From Prochlorococcus sp. AG-363-P19 (GTDB lineage: Bacteria; Cyanobacteriota; Cyanobacteriia; PCC-6307; Cyanobiaceae): a stretch of 64,000 bases of DNA. Below are positions 8,714-17,243 of this stretch, piece after piece. The notes beneath the pieces are model-generated. The model saw only the letters and a program-made list of their open reading frames with translations, had not been told where the DNA came from and did not search any database. The stretch is taken from NCBI GenBank assembly GCA_003280055.1, contig QCGG01000006.1:49053-113052 (forward strand), given 5' to 3'. Position 1 is the first letter of the stretch. Each line of letters opens with the position of its first letter. The position numbers and the translations under genes were made by a program.

Positions 8714-8913
8714 TGCCTAAAACTACTTTTAGAAGCCGATGGATTGCACTGATAACTGGAATCTTTTCAGTTTTAATTGGGATTATTTATTTGTTTTTGA
8801 TTGCTATTCTAGATACTCGAGGCCCCATGCTTCCACCACCTCCTGAGGCTATGGGCGTGGCGGAAGTTGACGTCGTTTTTCCTTTTGTTGAAGTGGCTCA
8901 ACGACCCTTTTAA
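8713..8913 (+). CDS. Small single-pass membrane protein, unknown function
   Basis: A 66-residue protein with one strong transmembrane segment (about residues 11-31, ALITGIFSVLIGIIYLFLIA) and a proline-rich tail containing MLPPPPEAMG. Its ATG shares a base with the stop codon of the decarboxylase gene (TAATG), indicating translational coupling and probably a related job or simply shared transcription. The last 65 bases are antisense to the end of the GTPase gene. I do not recognise a family. The coupling makes it a credible gene. Confidence 0.6.
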   Translation: MPKTTFRSRWIALITGIFSVLIGIIYLFLIAILDTRGPMLPPPPEAMGVAEVDVVFPFVEVAQRPF

Positions 8914-10414
8914 GAGCAAGCTCAAGAAAACTCTCCATAGATGATTTGCGGCTACTTAAGTTGTAATGCTGTTGGACTACTTCTTGAACTCCTCCATCTC
9001 CCCAATCCTGGTCTTGTTGAAAGTATGTTATGAAACTTTGCCCAGCAACACGTGTAAGCCATGCTGCCGCGACACCTTGAACTGCTCTGCTAAGAAGAAG
9101 TGAGGTGATGCTTAGGCTTAAGGCCGTCTCAATAATAGTTACGCCCCCTTTGATGACCCCTAAGCCAGCGAGGGTCCTTCCTACTGACATGGCTAATTCT
9201 TGTGCTCTAGTACGGGTTAGTTCTATGCCATAGATCCTCGCTATTTCTATAACCATTTGAGCATTCACGGCAGCTGTGCCAAGGAGATCTATTCCGGGTA
9301 ATGGAGTAGCAGTAACCACACCACCAGTAATCCAGCTATAACGTTCTATACATTTAATAGCTTCTTTTTGTCGTTGTTTATCTAGAAGACGTCTACCTTC
9401 TTCTCCTAAATGTCGACATTGGAGTAAAATATTATCAGCTAATAATTCTTCCCCGTCTGAGTGAAGAACAATTGAAAGCCTCTGAAGTAGAGAGCTTACC
9501 TCAGGAGATGGTTGTAGGGGCTTTCCCCCCGGTCTAGGAATAGATTGAGGAGCAGCACTTACTGGTATTACATCTTGTGGATTGAGTATTCCCTGGCATC
9601 TATTTCGTAAAATAAAGAGTAGTTTCCTTGCTTCTTCTTCCCCACGTAAATCACACTTGTTTAGTATTAAAAGAACTTTTTTTCCTAGAGTACCAAGGCT
9701 TTGAATGACTCGAAATTCAGAGGCCCTTAGGTCTCCATCGACTACTACAATTAATAGGTCTGCTTGACTGGCTTCCTTTTTGGCTTGTTTTTCTCGATTT
9801 AGGCCGTCTTTTCCAGCTTCTAAAATACCTGGAGTATCAATTAATAGTATGCCTCGATTAAAATTTTTTATATGAAGACGATAGGATTTGCTTTTAGTTG
9901 TTGAACCCATCACGGCTCCAACTTCCCCAACTATTTCATTTAACAGTGCTCTGATAAGTGATGTTTTTCCACTAGATCCGGTTCCAAAGACTACTACAAC
10001 AAGGTCGCCACGTGCGAGTTCTTGGCCGACTCGCTTTCTTTCTTGGATAAGGGTTTCTCGTTCGATGTCATTTTTGATATGCTCCAGTAGACGATCAATG
10101 CTCTCAAGACTTTTTTGGGCGGCATGACGTCTATTTTTAGGTAACTGTATTAGTTTTTTGTCTTGTCTTTTTAGCCAACGATTGTTGTTTTTTAGGTCTT
10201 TCAACCAGGGTATTCCTATTTGGATAAGGAGGATAATTATGAGCGTTGTCCCTAAAAACAATACAGGTCCTACTAGCCAGTAAGGTAAGAAGAGTCCAAG
10301 AGAATATCTAAGCTCATAGAAGACTCTGAGAAGTGAACCAAGTACACTTCCAATAATTAGGAGAGCTACTATTGCAGCACAAAGTAATATGCTAAGACGC
10401 TTTTTTGATATCAT
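8849..10414 (-). CDS. Membrane-anchored GTPase with DUF697 domain
   Basis: A 521-residue protein. Two transmembrane segments lie at about residues 8-30 and 43-68. A basic linker follows, then a Ras-like GTPase domain: P-loop GTGSSGKTS (about 144-152), G3 DTPG (about 193-196) and G4 NKCD (about 252-255). The C-terminal part contains a DUF697-type region (TPLPGIDLLGTAAVNAQMVIEI) with hydrophobic helices. YcjF/DUF697 GTPases of this form are widespread in cyanobacteria, but the cellular role is not established. It is the last gene of a bioY-lspA-GTPase minus-strand run, 53 bases after lspA. Confidence 0.8.
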   Translation of the reverse strand: MISKKRLSILLCAAIVALLIIGSVLGSLLRVFYELRYSLGLFLPYWLVGPVLFLGTTLIIILLIQIGIPWLKDLKNNNRWLKRQDKKLIQLPKNRRHAAQKSLESIDRLLEHIKNDIERETLIQERKRVGQELARGDLVVVVFGTGSSGKTSLIRALLNEIVGEVGAVMGSTTKSKSYRLHIKNFNRGILLIDTPGILEAGKDGLNREKQAKKEASQADLLIVVVDGDLRASEFRVIQSLGTLGKKVLLILNKCDLRGEEEARKLLFILRNRCQGILNPQDVIPVSAAPQSIPRPGGKPLQPSPEVSSLLQRLSIVLHSDGEELLADNILLQCRHLGEEGRRLLDKQRQKEAIKCIERYSWITGGVVTATPLPGIDLLGTAAVNAQMVIEIARIYGIELTRTRAQELAMSVGRTLAGLGVIKGGVTIIETALSLSITSLLLSRAVQGVAAAWLTRVAGQSFITYFQQDQDWGDGGVQEVVQQHYNLSSRKSSMESFLELALKRVVEPLQQKEKRRQLPPRP

Positions 10415-10467
10415 CTGTTTTTCATGAAATTAGGTTGATAAAAATAGTATTCGTTTTATACATACAT

Positions 10468-10947
10468 TTATGATGAATGTTTTCTTTGCCTTGAAATCAG
10501 GCTATTTAGTGCGAAACATATGATGGCAATGTTGATTGACAAATCAGCAATATTGAAAATTGGGAAATTAACTGGGACTAGCTGTAAAAAATCTGTCACT
10601 CCATTGTGAAGCCACCGGTCAATACCATTCCCAATAGTGCCACCCAGTAGAAATCCCCCTGCCAAACCTTGCCAAAATGGTATTGCTGAAGAACGAAGCA
10701 GCCAGATGATTAAAATTATACTTACTGTAAGACTTAGAATTGCTAGCAATGGAGTAGATCCACTAAATAAACTGAAAGCAGCACCTGTATTTTTGACTAG
10801 ATAAAGATTAATTAGGCCAGGAATGAATCTTGTGGATATTCCTGGCAAAAGTTCTTGACGTGCTAATGATTTGCTTGCTTGGTCAGTAATTACTACCAAG
10901 AAGACCACCGTGAAAATTGAATTGATCTTTAAAAGTCGTTGTCTCAT
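10468..10947 (-). CDS. lspA: Lipoprotein signal peptidase II
   Basis: LspA is the inner-membrane aspartyl protease that removes signal peptides from prolipoproteins after diacylglyceryl transfer. Starting at ATG 10947 the protein has 159 residues, the usual LspA length. It has four hydrophobic segments and the conserved blocks TDQASKSLAR, KNTGAAFSLFSG, GNGIDRW..GVTDFL and FNIADLSI; the last two hold the catalytic Asp pair. A longer frame is open upstream, but this ATG overlaps the bioY stop as ATGA, which supports the choice through translational coupling. The DevB-like lipoprotein nearby is a plausible client. Confidence 0.9.
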   Translation of the reverse strand: MRQRLLKINSIFTVVFLVVITDQASKSLARQELLPGISTRFIPGLINLYLVKNTGAAFSLFSGSTPLLAILSLTVSIILIIWLLRSSAIPFWQGLAGGFLLGGTIGNGIDRWLHNGVTDFLQLVPVNFPIFNIADLSINIAIICFALNSLISRQRKHSS

Positions 10948-11558
10948 TCGATAAATAATAGTCCTCTCAAAATGAGTGCAAGAATTCCAGCACTTGTGCA
11001 AAGAGCAATTTGTGTGGGTAGTGGTCCGAGGCTATAGCTAAAAATCAGTTCAGCAAGGCTTTCGGGCCAGCGTTCGAGTAAAGAACCACTTATCAGGTTG
11101 AGTATGCCAAAGAGTTGTATGCAAAACAATCCGGCTAAGGCTGAAAGAGTTAAGCGTATAAAGTTGCTCATACCAGTTTGCTTGGCCAGCCTTCCGGTCA
11201 ACCAAGTGGCTGGAATGAACCCTAAAAGATAACCAAAGCCAGGAGTGTTTAAGTATTCGAAAGTTCCTCCTCCATTTAAAACTGGTATTTGTACGAGGCC
11301 TATTGTCATGTATGCGATTGAAGCGATCATTCCTGATCTTGGCCCTGAAACAAGAGCACAAACTAGTACTGCTGGGACTTGCCAAGTGCTGGGAAGGTTT
11401 ATGACAATTGGATTCGTTTCTGCAGCAGGAATGAAAAGGCCAACAGGTATTAGCCCTCCTGCAATAATCAACATTAAACCGGCTATGGCGCCTATCCAAG
11501 TAACCAAGGCTCGCAATAGATAATCGCATCTTGTCCCATCCTGCATTAGTACACTCAT
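10944..11558 (-). CDS. bioY: Biotin transporter S component
   Basis: BioY is the substrate-binding membrane component of the ECF-type biotin transporter and can work alone in some bacteria. The 204-residue protein is almost entirely hydrophobic with about six membrane helices. It carries the typical VSGPRSGMIASIAYMTIGL region and the GGGTFEYLNTPGFGYLLGF segment, matching the BioY biotin-binding region. No ECF ATPase or T component is adjacent. It starts the operon containing lspA (ATGA overlap). Its start codon is only 14 bases from the divergent sipA start, which is tight for two promoters; an alternative ATG at 11546 exists. Confidence 0.85.
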   Translation of the reverse strand: MSVLMQDGTRCDYLLRALVTWIGAIAGLMLIIAGGLIPVGLFIPAAETNPIVINLPSTWQVPAVLVCALVSGPRSGMIASIAYMTIGLVQIPVLNGGGTFEYLNTPGFGYLLGFIPATWLTGRLAKQTGMSNFIRLTLSALAGLFCIQLFGILNLISGSLLERWPESLAELIFSYSLGPLPTQIALCTSAGILALILRGLLFIE

Positions 11559-11572
11559 GTTGACTAGTTCTT

Positions 11573-11785
11573 ATGAACTTCCAAATTGGTGATCAAGTCT
11601 GCTTGAACGCACCATTGCCCTATTTGAAAACAGCTGATCCAATGCCTATGCTTAGACCCCCTGACCTTGTCTCTCCAGATGAAGTTGGAAGGGTGAAAGG
11701 ATTGCGCTCACTAGGTCTAGTGGAGGTCGTTTTTCGTAGAGGAAACTTTTTGATTCCTGAAGACAGACTGAAGTCAGTTTCTTGA
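11573..11785 (+). CDS. sipA: SipA-like regulatory protein (DUF3148)
   Basis: A 70-residue protein matching the DUF3148 family, whose named member SipA binds the histidine kinase NblS (Hik33) and stimulates it in Synechococcus. The match rests on the YLKTADPMPMLRPPDLV segment, the DEVGRVKG strand and the final VVFRRGNFLIPEDRL. Fold and length fit a small SH3-like barrel. NblS is not in the window. It is divergent from bioY with only 14 bases between the two start codons, and converges on the M16 genes. Confidence 0.75.
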   Translation: MNFQIGDQVCLNAPLPYLKTADPMPMLRPPDLVSPDEVGRVKGLRSLGLVEVVFRRGNFLIPEDRLKSVS

Positions 11786-11819
11786 TTCCTTTTTAAATTA
11801 TTTAGTAGACCGAATGTAA

Positions 11820-13082
11820 TTAATTTTGCTTTTGCCAGTAATTACAAAGTTTTTTGAGACTAGCCTTTGGACCACAAAGGCTCAGTAATGGTACCTTCAA
11901 ATGTCTAATTGCTGCTATTTGTAGGTCTTTTTCTGTGATTGATTTAATTGCTTCATTACATTGAAAATCAAAATCGAGAGGCAAATTAAAGGCAGTTAAC
12001 AAGGCCTGTCTTTCTGCACGTTGGCCTGAGGTTTGTGAGCAATGAGCAATTTGACCTTCGAATTTTGCTTTTGCGAGTAAAAGGTCATTCGCAGAGATTG
12101 GACTCTCTAAAAGTTCTCGCCATGTTTCTAGAAGGAGTTGAAGTGTAAGGAGTGCTTTCTCTTCGCTTGTTGAAGCGTGGAGGACAAAGGGAGCATTGTT
12201 TTCTCTGACTGGGTAATGAAGACCCACATCATATGTGAGACCATGTTCTTCTCTTAGTCTTCTAAAAAGTAAACCCGACATTCCTGAGCTGAGATGACAG
12301 TTAATTAAACGCAGTGCTAGATCATCTTCGTGCCCATGAGGGATAGTACTCTGACCAAGCATGATGATAACTTGATTAGTTTCTTCGTGTTGAATTTTTA
12401 GATTCTCAATTGACTTGTTTTTGATAAATAAAGAAGAGGCTTGATTAAAATCAATTGACTTGTTTTTCTCTTGATGAAGTAAAGAATTGAAAGGAGTACT
12501 TTGTTGAAGAGTTTCCTGCAGTTTTCTGGAAAGGGAACCAGCGACAACTAGTATGGATGACCTTTCTTTTAGTTGTACAGCGAGAGGAATAAGCTCTTTT
12601 TTTCCGATATGTATCAAGTCATCGACTACTCCTAAAGGGTCATGTCCGTAAGGACCATTGCCATATGCAAGTTGACGCCAACCATCAAAGGCAAGATGAA
12701 AGGGATTTTCTTTTTGCCTTTGTAAGGCTTGGATGCTTAGTTCCCTTTCTAAGATTATTTGGTCTTGATTTAGATGTGGACTACTAATCATCCATCCGAT
12801 GATGGGAAGTAGTTCTTCTGCATCATCCTCAGAACATTTTAGGCTAATTAGTAATCCATCTTCAGTAACATCGCATCTCAACCCTGACCCACACCCTTCA
12901 ACTAGATCGGCAAGAGAAACTTCATCATGGGGTCCGCACCCTCTGCTAAGGACTGATCCAAGAAGTTGGTGAGCACCCTTTTGGTTCTCTGGATCTGCTC
13001 TGCTCCCACCTCTCACCCATAACTTTGCCGAGGTAACTCCTGTTGACGATGAAGGTGCAAAGGCTAGTCCAAAGCGTTTCAT
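11820..13082 (-). CDS. M16 peptidase-like subunit lacking the zinc motif
   Basis: A pitrilysin/mitochondrial-processing-peptidase-like protein of 420 residues from ATG 13082. It has the M16 fold landmarks (LWVRGGSRADP near the N-terminus and RRLREEHGLTYDVGLHYP in the second half). The catalytic HxxEH is replaced by HQLLG at the equivalent place (KGAHQLLGSVLSRG), so it should be the non-catalytic partner of the gene upstream, as in alpha/beta MPP heterodimers. The start overlaps the upstream stop as ATGA. A longer frame starts at 13175, inside the upstream gene, and is less likely. Confidence 0.85.
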   Translation of the reverse strand: MKRFGLAFAPSSSTGVTSAKLWVRGGSRADPENQKGAHQLLGSVLSRGCGPHDEVSLADLVEGCGSGLRCDVTEDGLLISLKCSEDDAEELLPIIGWMISSPHLNQDQIILERELSIQALQRQKENPFHLAFDGWRQLAYGNGPYGHDPLGVVDDLIHIGKKELIPLAVQLKERSSILVVAGSLSRKLQETLQQSTPFNSLLHQEKNKSIDFNQASSLFIKNKSIENLKIQHEETNQVIIMLGQSTIPHGHEDDLALRLINCHLSSGMSGLLFRRLREEHGLTYDVGLHYPVRENNAPFVLHASTSEEKALLTLQLLLETWRELLESPISANDLLLAKAKFEGQIAHCSQTSGQRAERQALLTAFNLPLDFDFQCNEAIKSITEKDLQIAAIRHLKVPLLSLCGPKASLKKLCNYWQKQN

Positions 13083-14374
13083 TGAGGTTTTCCTGAAGGC
13101 CTTGCAATGACTGTGTGACCAAGTCGTGGATGAAGTGCCGTTAGGACTTCGTTTTGCAATTTGATGGGGTTCCAATAGTCAATTTGATTGAGAGGTTCTA
13201 GAAGGGATTGATTGCGTCCCCATAGATTTTGGCTGCCTGCTTGATTAGCAACTTGAAAGGGTGCTTCTAGGTTGAAAAGGATGCCATTCCTTACTAGTTG
13301 TGAGGAACGTAAAAGTTCTTTTTCTGGAAGTGGTGAATTAACTACCTCTTCAAGAACCTTGACTATTTCTTGCTCTACTTTCTCAATATGATCTTCTTTG
13401 CATAGAGCTTCAAGCATCACTAAGCTACCTTCTTCGAGGACTGTTAGGTCCATGTCTATAGCTTCGACAAGCTGCAAGTCTTCCCTTAGACGCTGGACTA
13501 ATCGACTTCGCCTTCCCTCTGCAAGTAGAGATGTTGCAAGATCCGCTCCCATTATCATTTTTTGATCGTTTGCAGGTGAGAATTGCCAAGCAATCAATAG
13601 ACGAGATGATTCCAATCTGGGGAGGGTAATCTCTTCACGACCATTCTGAAAATTTAAGGAGGGACTTACAAGCTTTTTAGAACTTTTGTCCGTTCGATTG
13701 GGCAAATCGGCGAGAAGACTATTGTTGATGAAATTTTCTATTCCATCAGGGATTACACCACTAATTACAAGGCAACAATTTTCGCCTGTGTAGCGCTCCC
13801 GATGGAATATTCGCATTTTGTCTGGGTTGCTATTTTTAAGGCTTGCTTCATTTCCAAGAATTGATCTTCCATAAGCATGGTTTGACCAACAATTTTCTAG
13901 GAGCCTTTGAAAAGCTTGTTCGTCTGGTTGGTCTTTATATTGAGCAATTTCTTCAAGTACTACTTCTCTTTCTAAACAAAAAGATTGTTCGTTCAAGCTA
14001 GGGGTTAGTACAAGGTTTAGTAAGAGCTCTAGGCCTGAAATCGCAGCCTTTGGAGGTGCAAGCACATGGAAATTCACATCATCAAATCCAGTGGCTGCAT
14101 TGCTGCTACCGCCAAGAGCTTCTATTTTTAAATCAAACTCTCCCGCCTTTAGGCTAGAACTTCCTTTGAAAACCATGTGTTCGAGGAAGTGCGCAAGCCC
14201 TTCTTCTCCTGGACTTTCAAAATAACTACCTGCTCGGCACCAAATGTTTAAACAGGTAAGAGGAGCATCTGGAATAGGCGCAAGTACTATTTTGGTCCCG
14301 TTCTCAATAGACCAATGAACAAGTTCTTTATTGTTATTGGTTGATGTTGCCATTGGTGCGTGGCAATGCCCCAT
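13079..14374 (-). CDS. M16 family zinc peptidase, catalytic subunit
   Basis: A 431-residue M16 (pitrilysin/MPP-beta-like) metallopeptidase. The inverted zinc motif is intact as AHFLEHMVFKG (HFLEH at about residues 62-66), and the distal glutamate lies in EREVVLEEIAQYKD. The N-terminal GTKIVLAPIPDAPLTCLNIWCRAGS strand is typical of the family. It is directly coupled to an inactive M16 subunit downstream. Such pairs in cyanobacteria are presumed to degrade or process peptides; no substrate is evident. The start is either 14374 or ATG 14353; both leave room for the divergent pcyA start. Confidence 0.9.
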   Translation of the reverse strand: MGHCHAPMATSTNNNKELVHWSIENGTKIVLAPIPDAPLTCLNIWCRAGSYFESPGEEGLAHFLEHMVFKGSSSLKAGEFDLKIEALGGSSNAATGFDDVNFHVLAPPKAAISGLELLLNLVLTPSLNEQSFCLEREVVLEEIAQYKDQPDEQAFQRLLENCWSNHAYGRSILGNEASLKNSNPDKMRIFHRERYTGENCCLVISGVIPDGIENFINNSLLADLPNRTDKSSKKLVSPSLNFQNGREEITLPRLESSRLLIAWQFSPANDQKMIMGADLATSLLAEGRRSRLVQRLREDLQLVEAIDMDLTVLEEGSLVMLEALCKEDHIEKVEQEIVKVLEEVVNSPLPEKELLRSSQLVRNGILFNLEAPFQVANQAGSQNLWGRNQSLLEPLNQIDYWNPIKLQNEVLTALHPRLGHTVIARPSGKPQ

Positions 14375-14435
14375 TCTGATCCTTTTTGCAATTGTGGAGC
14401 TCCAACCATCAATTAATGGAGAAGGACTTCATCCA

Positions 14436-15137
14436 ATGGTGGAGTCTCTTTCAGAGCGCATTAAACAGCGTATATCCGAATTGCCTGAATTGCGTAAGTT
14501 GCCAGTGGACTCAAACTTGGCTGTTGTTAGAGGAAGCTTAGATGGTGAGGAGATATTTTTATTCAATGAAATGCATGGGTGCAAAGGGATCAGTAAAGTG
14601 CATCTTGAAATTGCCAATTTTGGCTCTGGTCTTCAGATACTACATTCCCTTCTCTTGCCCGACCCTCACTATGACTTGCCTATTTTTGGCACAGACCTTG
14701 TAGTTGGTCCAGCTGGTGTTTCCGCTGCGATTGTTGATCTTTCACCTGTGACGGAGAGACTTTCATCTAGTTTGTCTTATAAAATCGAGAAACTTTTTAT
14801 ACCTACCTTTAAAAACGTTAGAGAATTACCCACTTGGGGCACGATATTTTCTCCCTTTGTGAAGTTCATCCGACCAGACTCTTTGGATGAAGAATCTAGT
14901 TTTTTGAAATTGGTTGATGATTATTTAAGGTGTCTTTTAGCAGAACTCTATGAAAAAACTCCGGACTCATCAGATTCTCCCTTTACGATAAGTAGATATA
15001 AAGGTCAATTGAACTATTGCAATCATCAGAAACGCAACGACAAAACAAGACGTTTACTCGAGAAAGCCTTCGGTCCCAAATGGGCAGACCTTTATATAGA
15101 AAAGGTTTTGTTCGATGTTCCTTCTATTCCTTTATGA
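14436..15137 (+). CDS. pcyA: Phycocyanobilin:ferredoxin oxidoreductase
   Basis: PcyA reduces biliverdin IXalpha to phycocyanobilin with four electrons from ferredoxin. The 233-residue protein shows the bilin-reductase landmarks FNEMHGCKGISKVHLEIANFG and the segment PHYDLPIFGTDLVVGP, with the conserved Glu, His and Asp of this family, followed by AAIVDLSP. In low-light Prochlorococcus, which lack normal phycobilisomes, it is kept for bilin or phycoerythrin use. ATG 14436 was chosen because homology begins there; the frame is open upstream to 14331. Its stop overlaps the devB-like start as ATGA, tying it to a transporter operon. Confidence 0.92.
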   Translation: MVESLSERIKQRISELPELRKLPVDSNLAVVRGSLDGEEIFLFNEMHGCKGISKVHLEIANFGSGLQILHSLLLPDPHYDLPIFGTDLVVGPAGVSAAIVDLSPVTERLSSSLSYKIEKLFIPTFKNVRELPTWGTIFSPFVKFIRPDSLDEESSFLKLVDDYLRCLLAELYEKTPDSSDSPFTISRYKGQLNYCNHQKRNDKTRRLLEKAFGPKWADLYIEKVLFDVPSIPL

Positions 15138-16039
15138 ATGTTGGATTGATTTCCTTTTGGATTAAGAGTCTTGGTTTAATAGCTTTATTGACTGCTTGTG
15201 GGTTGCCTCGCATTAAGGAGGCGAACCCAAGTTCTTCATCACAAGTTGAAGTCGTCCAACCTTTGCGCGCAGTTGCTGCTTTGGGTCAATTGGAACCTGC
15301 CGGGGAAGTGCGTCGTCTTGCGGCACCATTAAGTAGTTTTGGAGGCACGCCAAGAGTACTTTTATTAAGGGTTCGAGAGGGAGATGAGGTTAAGAAAGGT
15401 CAGGTGTTGGCTGTTTTTGATAGCCGCCCGAGAATTCTTGCTGAATTAGATGTAATTAAGGCTCGGATAGCGACTATTGAAATTGAAATTGTTATGAAAC
15501 AGAAGGAGGTCTCTAGGTATCAAGAGGCTGCTTCTCAAGGTGCTGCTTCGATGGTCTTATTAGAGGAAAAACAAAATCAATTGCAATCCTTAAAGGGACT
15601 TTTGCAGCAGTCTTTAGCTGAATCCCGTGGTTTAGAAGTTGATCTTGAGGACAGCGAGCTTAAGACCCCTATAGATGGAGTTGTTTTGAGGATTCATACT
15701 CAAGAGGGAGAACGTTCTGGGAATGAAGGGGTTCTTGAAGTTGGTGCTAATAAAATCATGGAAGCCTTGATCGAGGTTTATGAGTCAGATGTGAATAGAG
15801 TGCAAATTGGACAAAAAGTTGAATTAATAAGTGAGAATGGAGGTTTCCGAGGAAAGTTGTTTGGACATGTGCAAAGGATTAGTCCCCAAGTTCGACAAAG
15901 AAAAGTCCTTTCAACTGATCCCACCGGTGATGCAGATGCTCGAGTAGTTGAGGTAAGAGTCTCTTTAGATGCTGAGTCAGCATCTATGGTCACTCAGTTA
16001 ACAGGAATGAAGGTTATAGCTCGCTTCAAAAAACCGTGA
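15134..16039 (+). CDS. devB: DevB-like membrane-fusion (HlyD family) subunit of an ABC exporter
   Basis: The periplasmic adaptor of a DevBCA-type ABC exporter. Starting at ATG 15134 (ATGA overlap with pcyA) it has 301 residues. A hydrophobic N-terminus ends in a lipobox, LLTAC, suggesting a lipoprotein. A biotinyl-lipoyl half-domain (REGDEVKKGQVLAVFD), a coiled-coil of about 70 residues (KARIATIEIEIV...SLAESRGLEVD), the second lipoyl half (LKTPIDGVVLRI) and a beta-barrel segment follow. In heterocyst-forming relatives DevBCA exports envelope glycolipids; the substrate here is unknown. The stop overlaps devC as GTGA. Confidence 0.87.
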   Translation: MNVGLISFWIKSLGLIALLTACGLPRIKEANPSSSSQVEVVQPLRAVAALGQLEPAGEVRRLAAPLSSFGGTPRVLLLRVREGDEVKKGQVLAVFDSRPRILAELDVIKARIATIEIEIVMKQKEVSRYQEAASQGAASMVLLEEKQNQLQSLKGLLQQSLAESRGLEVDLEDSELKTPIDGVVLRIHTQEGERSGNEGVLEVGANKIMEALIEVYESDVNRVQIGQKVELISENGGFRGKLFGHVQRISPQVRQRKVLSTDPTGDADARVVEVRVSLDAESASMVTQLTGMKVIARFKKP

Positions 16040-17208
16040 GAACAATATTTTTTGGAAAGAGAAGAATCCCATTAGCATGGTTATTACTTACTCGACAACC
16101 ATTCAGATTATTAGTAGCTCTGGCAGGGATTTGTTTTGCTGGGATTCTTATGTTTATGCAACTTGGTTTTCGAGAAGGTCTTTTTGATGCAAGTGTGACT
16201 GTTCATCGATTATTTGATGCTGATTTGGTAATGATGAGCCCTCGTTCAATGAGCTCAATAAGTATGAGTGGATTTCCTCAGCGCAGGCTTGTTCAAGCAA
16301 TGGCTCACAAAGATGTACAAGGTATAACTCCTGTGAATTGGAATTTTTTGCTTTGGCGAAATCCTCAGACCCTATCTACTAGATCGATTTTGGTGTTAGG
16401 TTTTGAGCCAGATGATTTTCTTTTTAAAGATCAAAAACTCACTTCAAAAGCTCAGGTTCTAAAAAGCTTTAAAAGAGTTTTGTTTGATGAACGTTCTAGG
16501 AGTGAATTTGGACCAATTGCAAATTGGTTTAGTCAAGGCCGCGTTGTGGAAGCAGAATTAGCAGGTAAGCGAGTAAGAGTTGAGGGATTAGTTAGTCTTG
16601 GCCCTTCGTTTGGAGCTGATGGAAATCTCCTTACTAGTAGGGAGACTTTTTTGGAGTTGCTCCCAAGTACTCCTCCAGGGAGTATTGAGATTGGTTTAAT
16701 AAGACTTGGTCTAGATGCTAATCCTGAGAAGGTAGCTGCATCTCTGAGAAAAAGCTTGCCCAAAGATGTGAGGATTCTAACTAGACAAGGATTTATTGAT
16801 TTTGAAAAGAATTACTGGAAGAGCAGTACTTCCATCGGCTTTATTTTCAGTTTAGGAGCAGCTATGGGGTTTGTAGTTGGTTCTGTGATCGTCTATCAAA
16901 TACTTTATAGCGATGTAAGTGACCATCTTCCTGAATACGCAACTCTTATGGCGATGGGATATAAGTTGAAAACCCTTTTTGGGGTAGTAGCCCGTGAGGG
17001 AATATTTTTAGCAATCATGGGTTTTGTCCCCGCATATGCTGCTGGTGAGGGTTTATATGCACTTGTGCGAAGCTCCACAAACCTCCCAGTGGCAATGGAT
17101 CTAGGGAGGACTTTATTTGTATTTACTTTAATATTGGTTATGTGTATGGGCTCGGCCTTGCTTGCGATGAGAAGATTGATCGATGCTGACCCTGCAGAGA
17201 TCTTCTGA
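16036..17208 (+). CDS. devC: DevC-like ABC exporter permease
   Basis: A 390-residue MacB/FtsX-fold permease. One N-terminal membrane helix (about 17-38) is followed by a periplasmic domain of about 200 residues, then three C-terminal helices (about 272-294, 315-335 and 360-380). The final RRLIDADPAEIF matches the DevC C-terminus. The GTG start lies within the devB stop (GTGA). Its ATPase partner, devA, would be expected next but is displaced about 3 kb downstream by two genes of different composition. This is the clearest sign of an insertion in the window. Confidence 0.88.
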   Translation: MRTIFFGKRRIPLAWLLLTRQPFRLLVALAGICFAGILMFMQLGFREGLFDASVTVHRLFDADLVMMSPRSMSSISMSGFPQRRLVQAMAHKDVQGITPVNWNFLLWRNPQTLSTRSILVLGFEPDDFLFKDQKLTSKAQVLKSFKRVLFDERSRSEFGPIANWFSQGRVVEAELAGKRVRVEGLVSLGPSFGADGNLLTSRETFLELLPSTPPGSIEIGLIRLGLDANPEKVAASLRKSLPKDVRILTRQGFIDFEKNYWKSSTSIGFIFSLGAAMGFVVGSVIVYQILYSDVSDHLPEYATLMAMGYKLKTLFGVVAREGIFLAIMGFVPAYAAGEGLYALVRSSTNLPVAMDLGRTLFVFTLILVMCMGSALLAMRRLIDADPAEIF

Positions 17209-17243
17209 TAGAAGAAATATAAATAGGTAGAAAGATCACTAAA

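Noticed and set aside
11050..11529. 159-codon minus-strand open frame inside bioY in another frame
   Set aside because: Composition is unlike a protein (many Arg, Trp and His) and bioY matches its family throughout.
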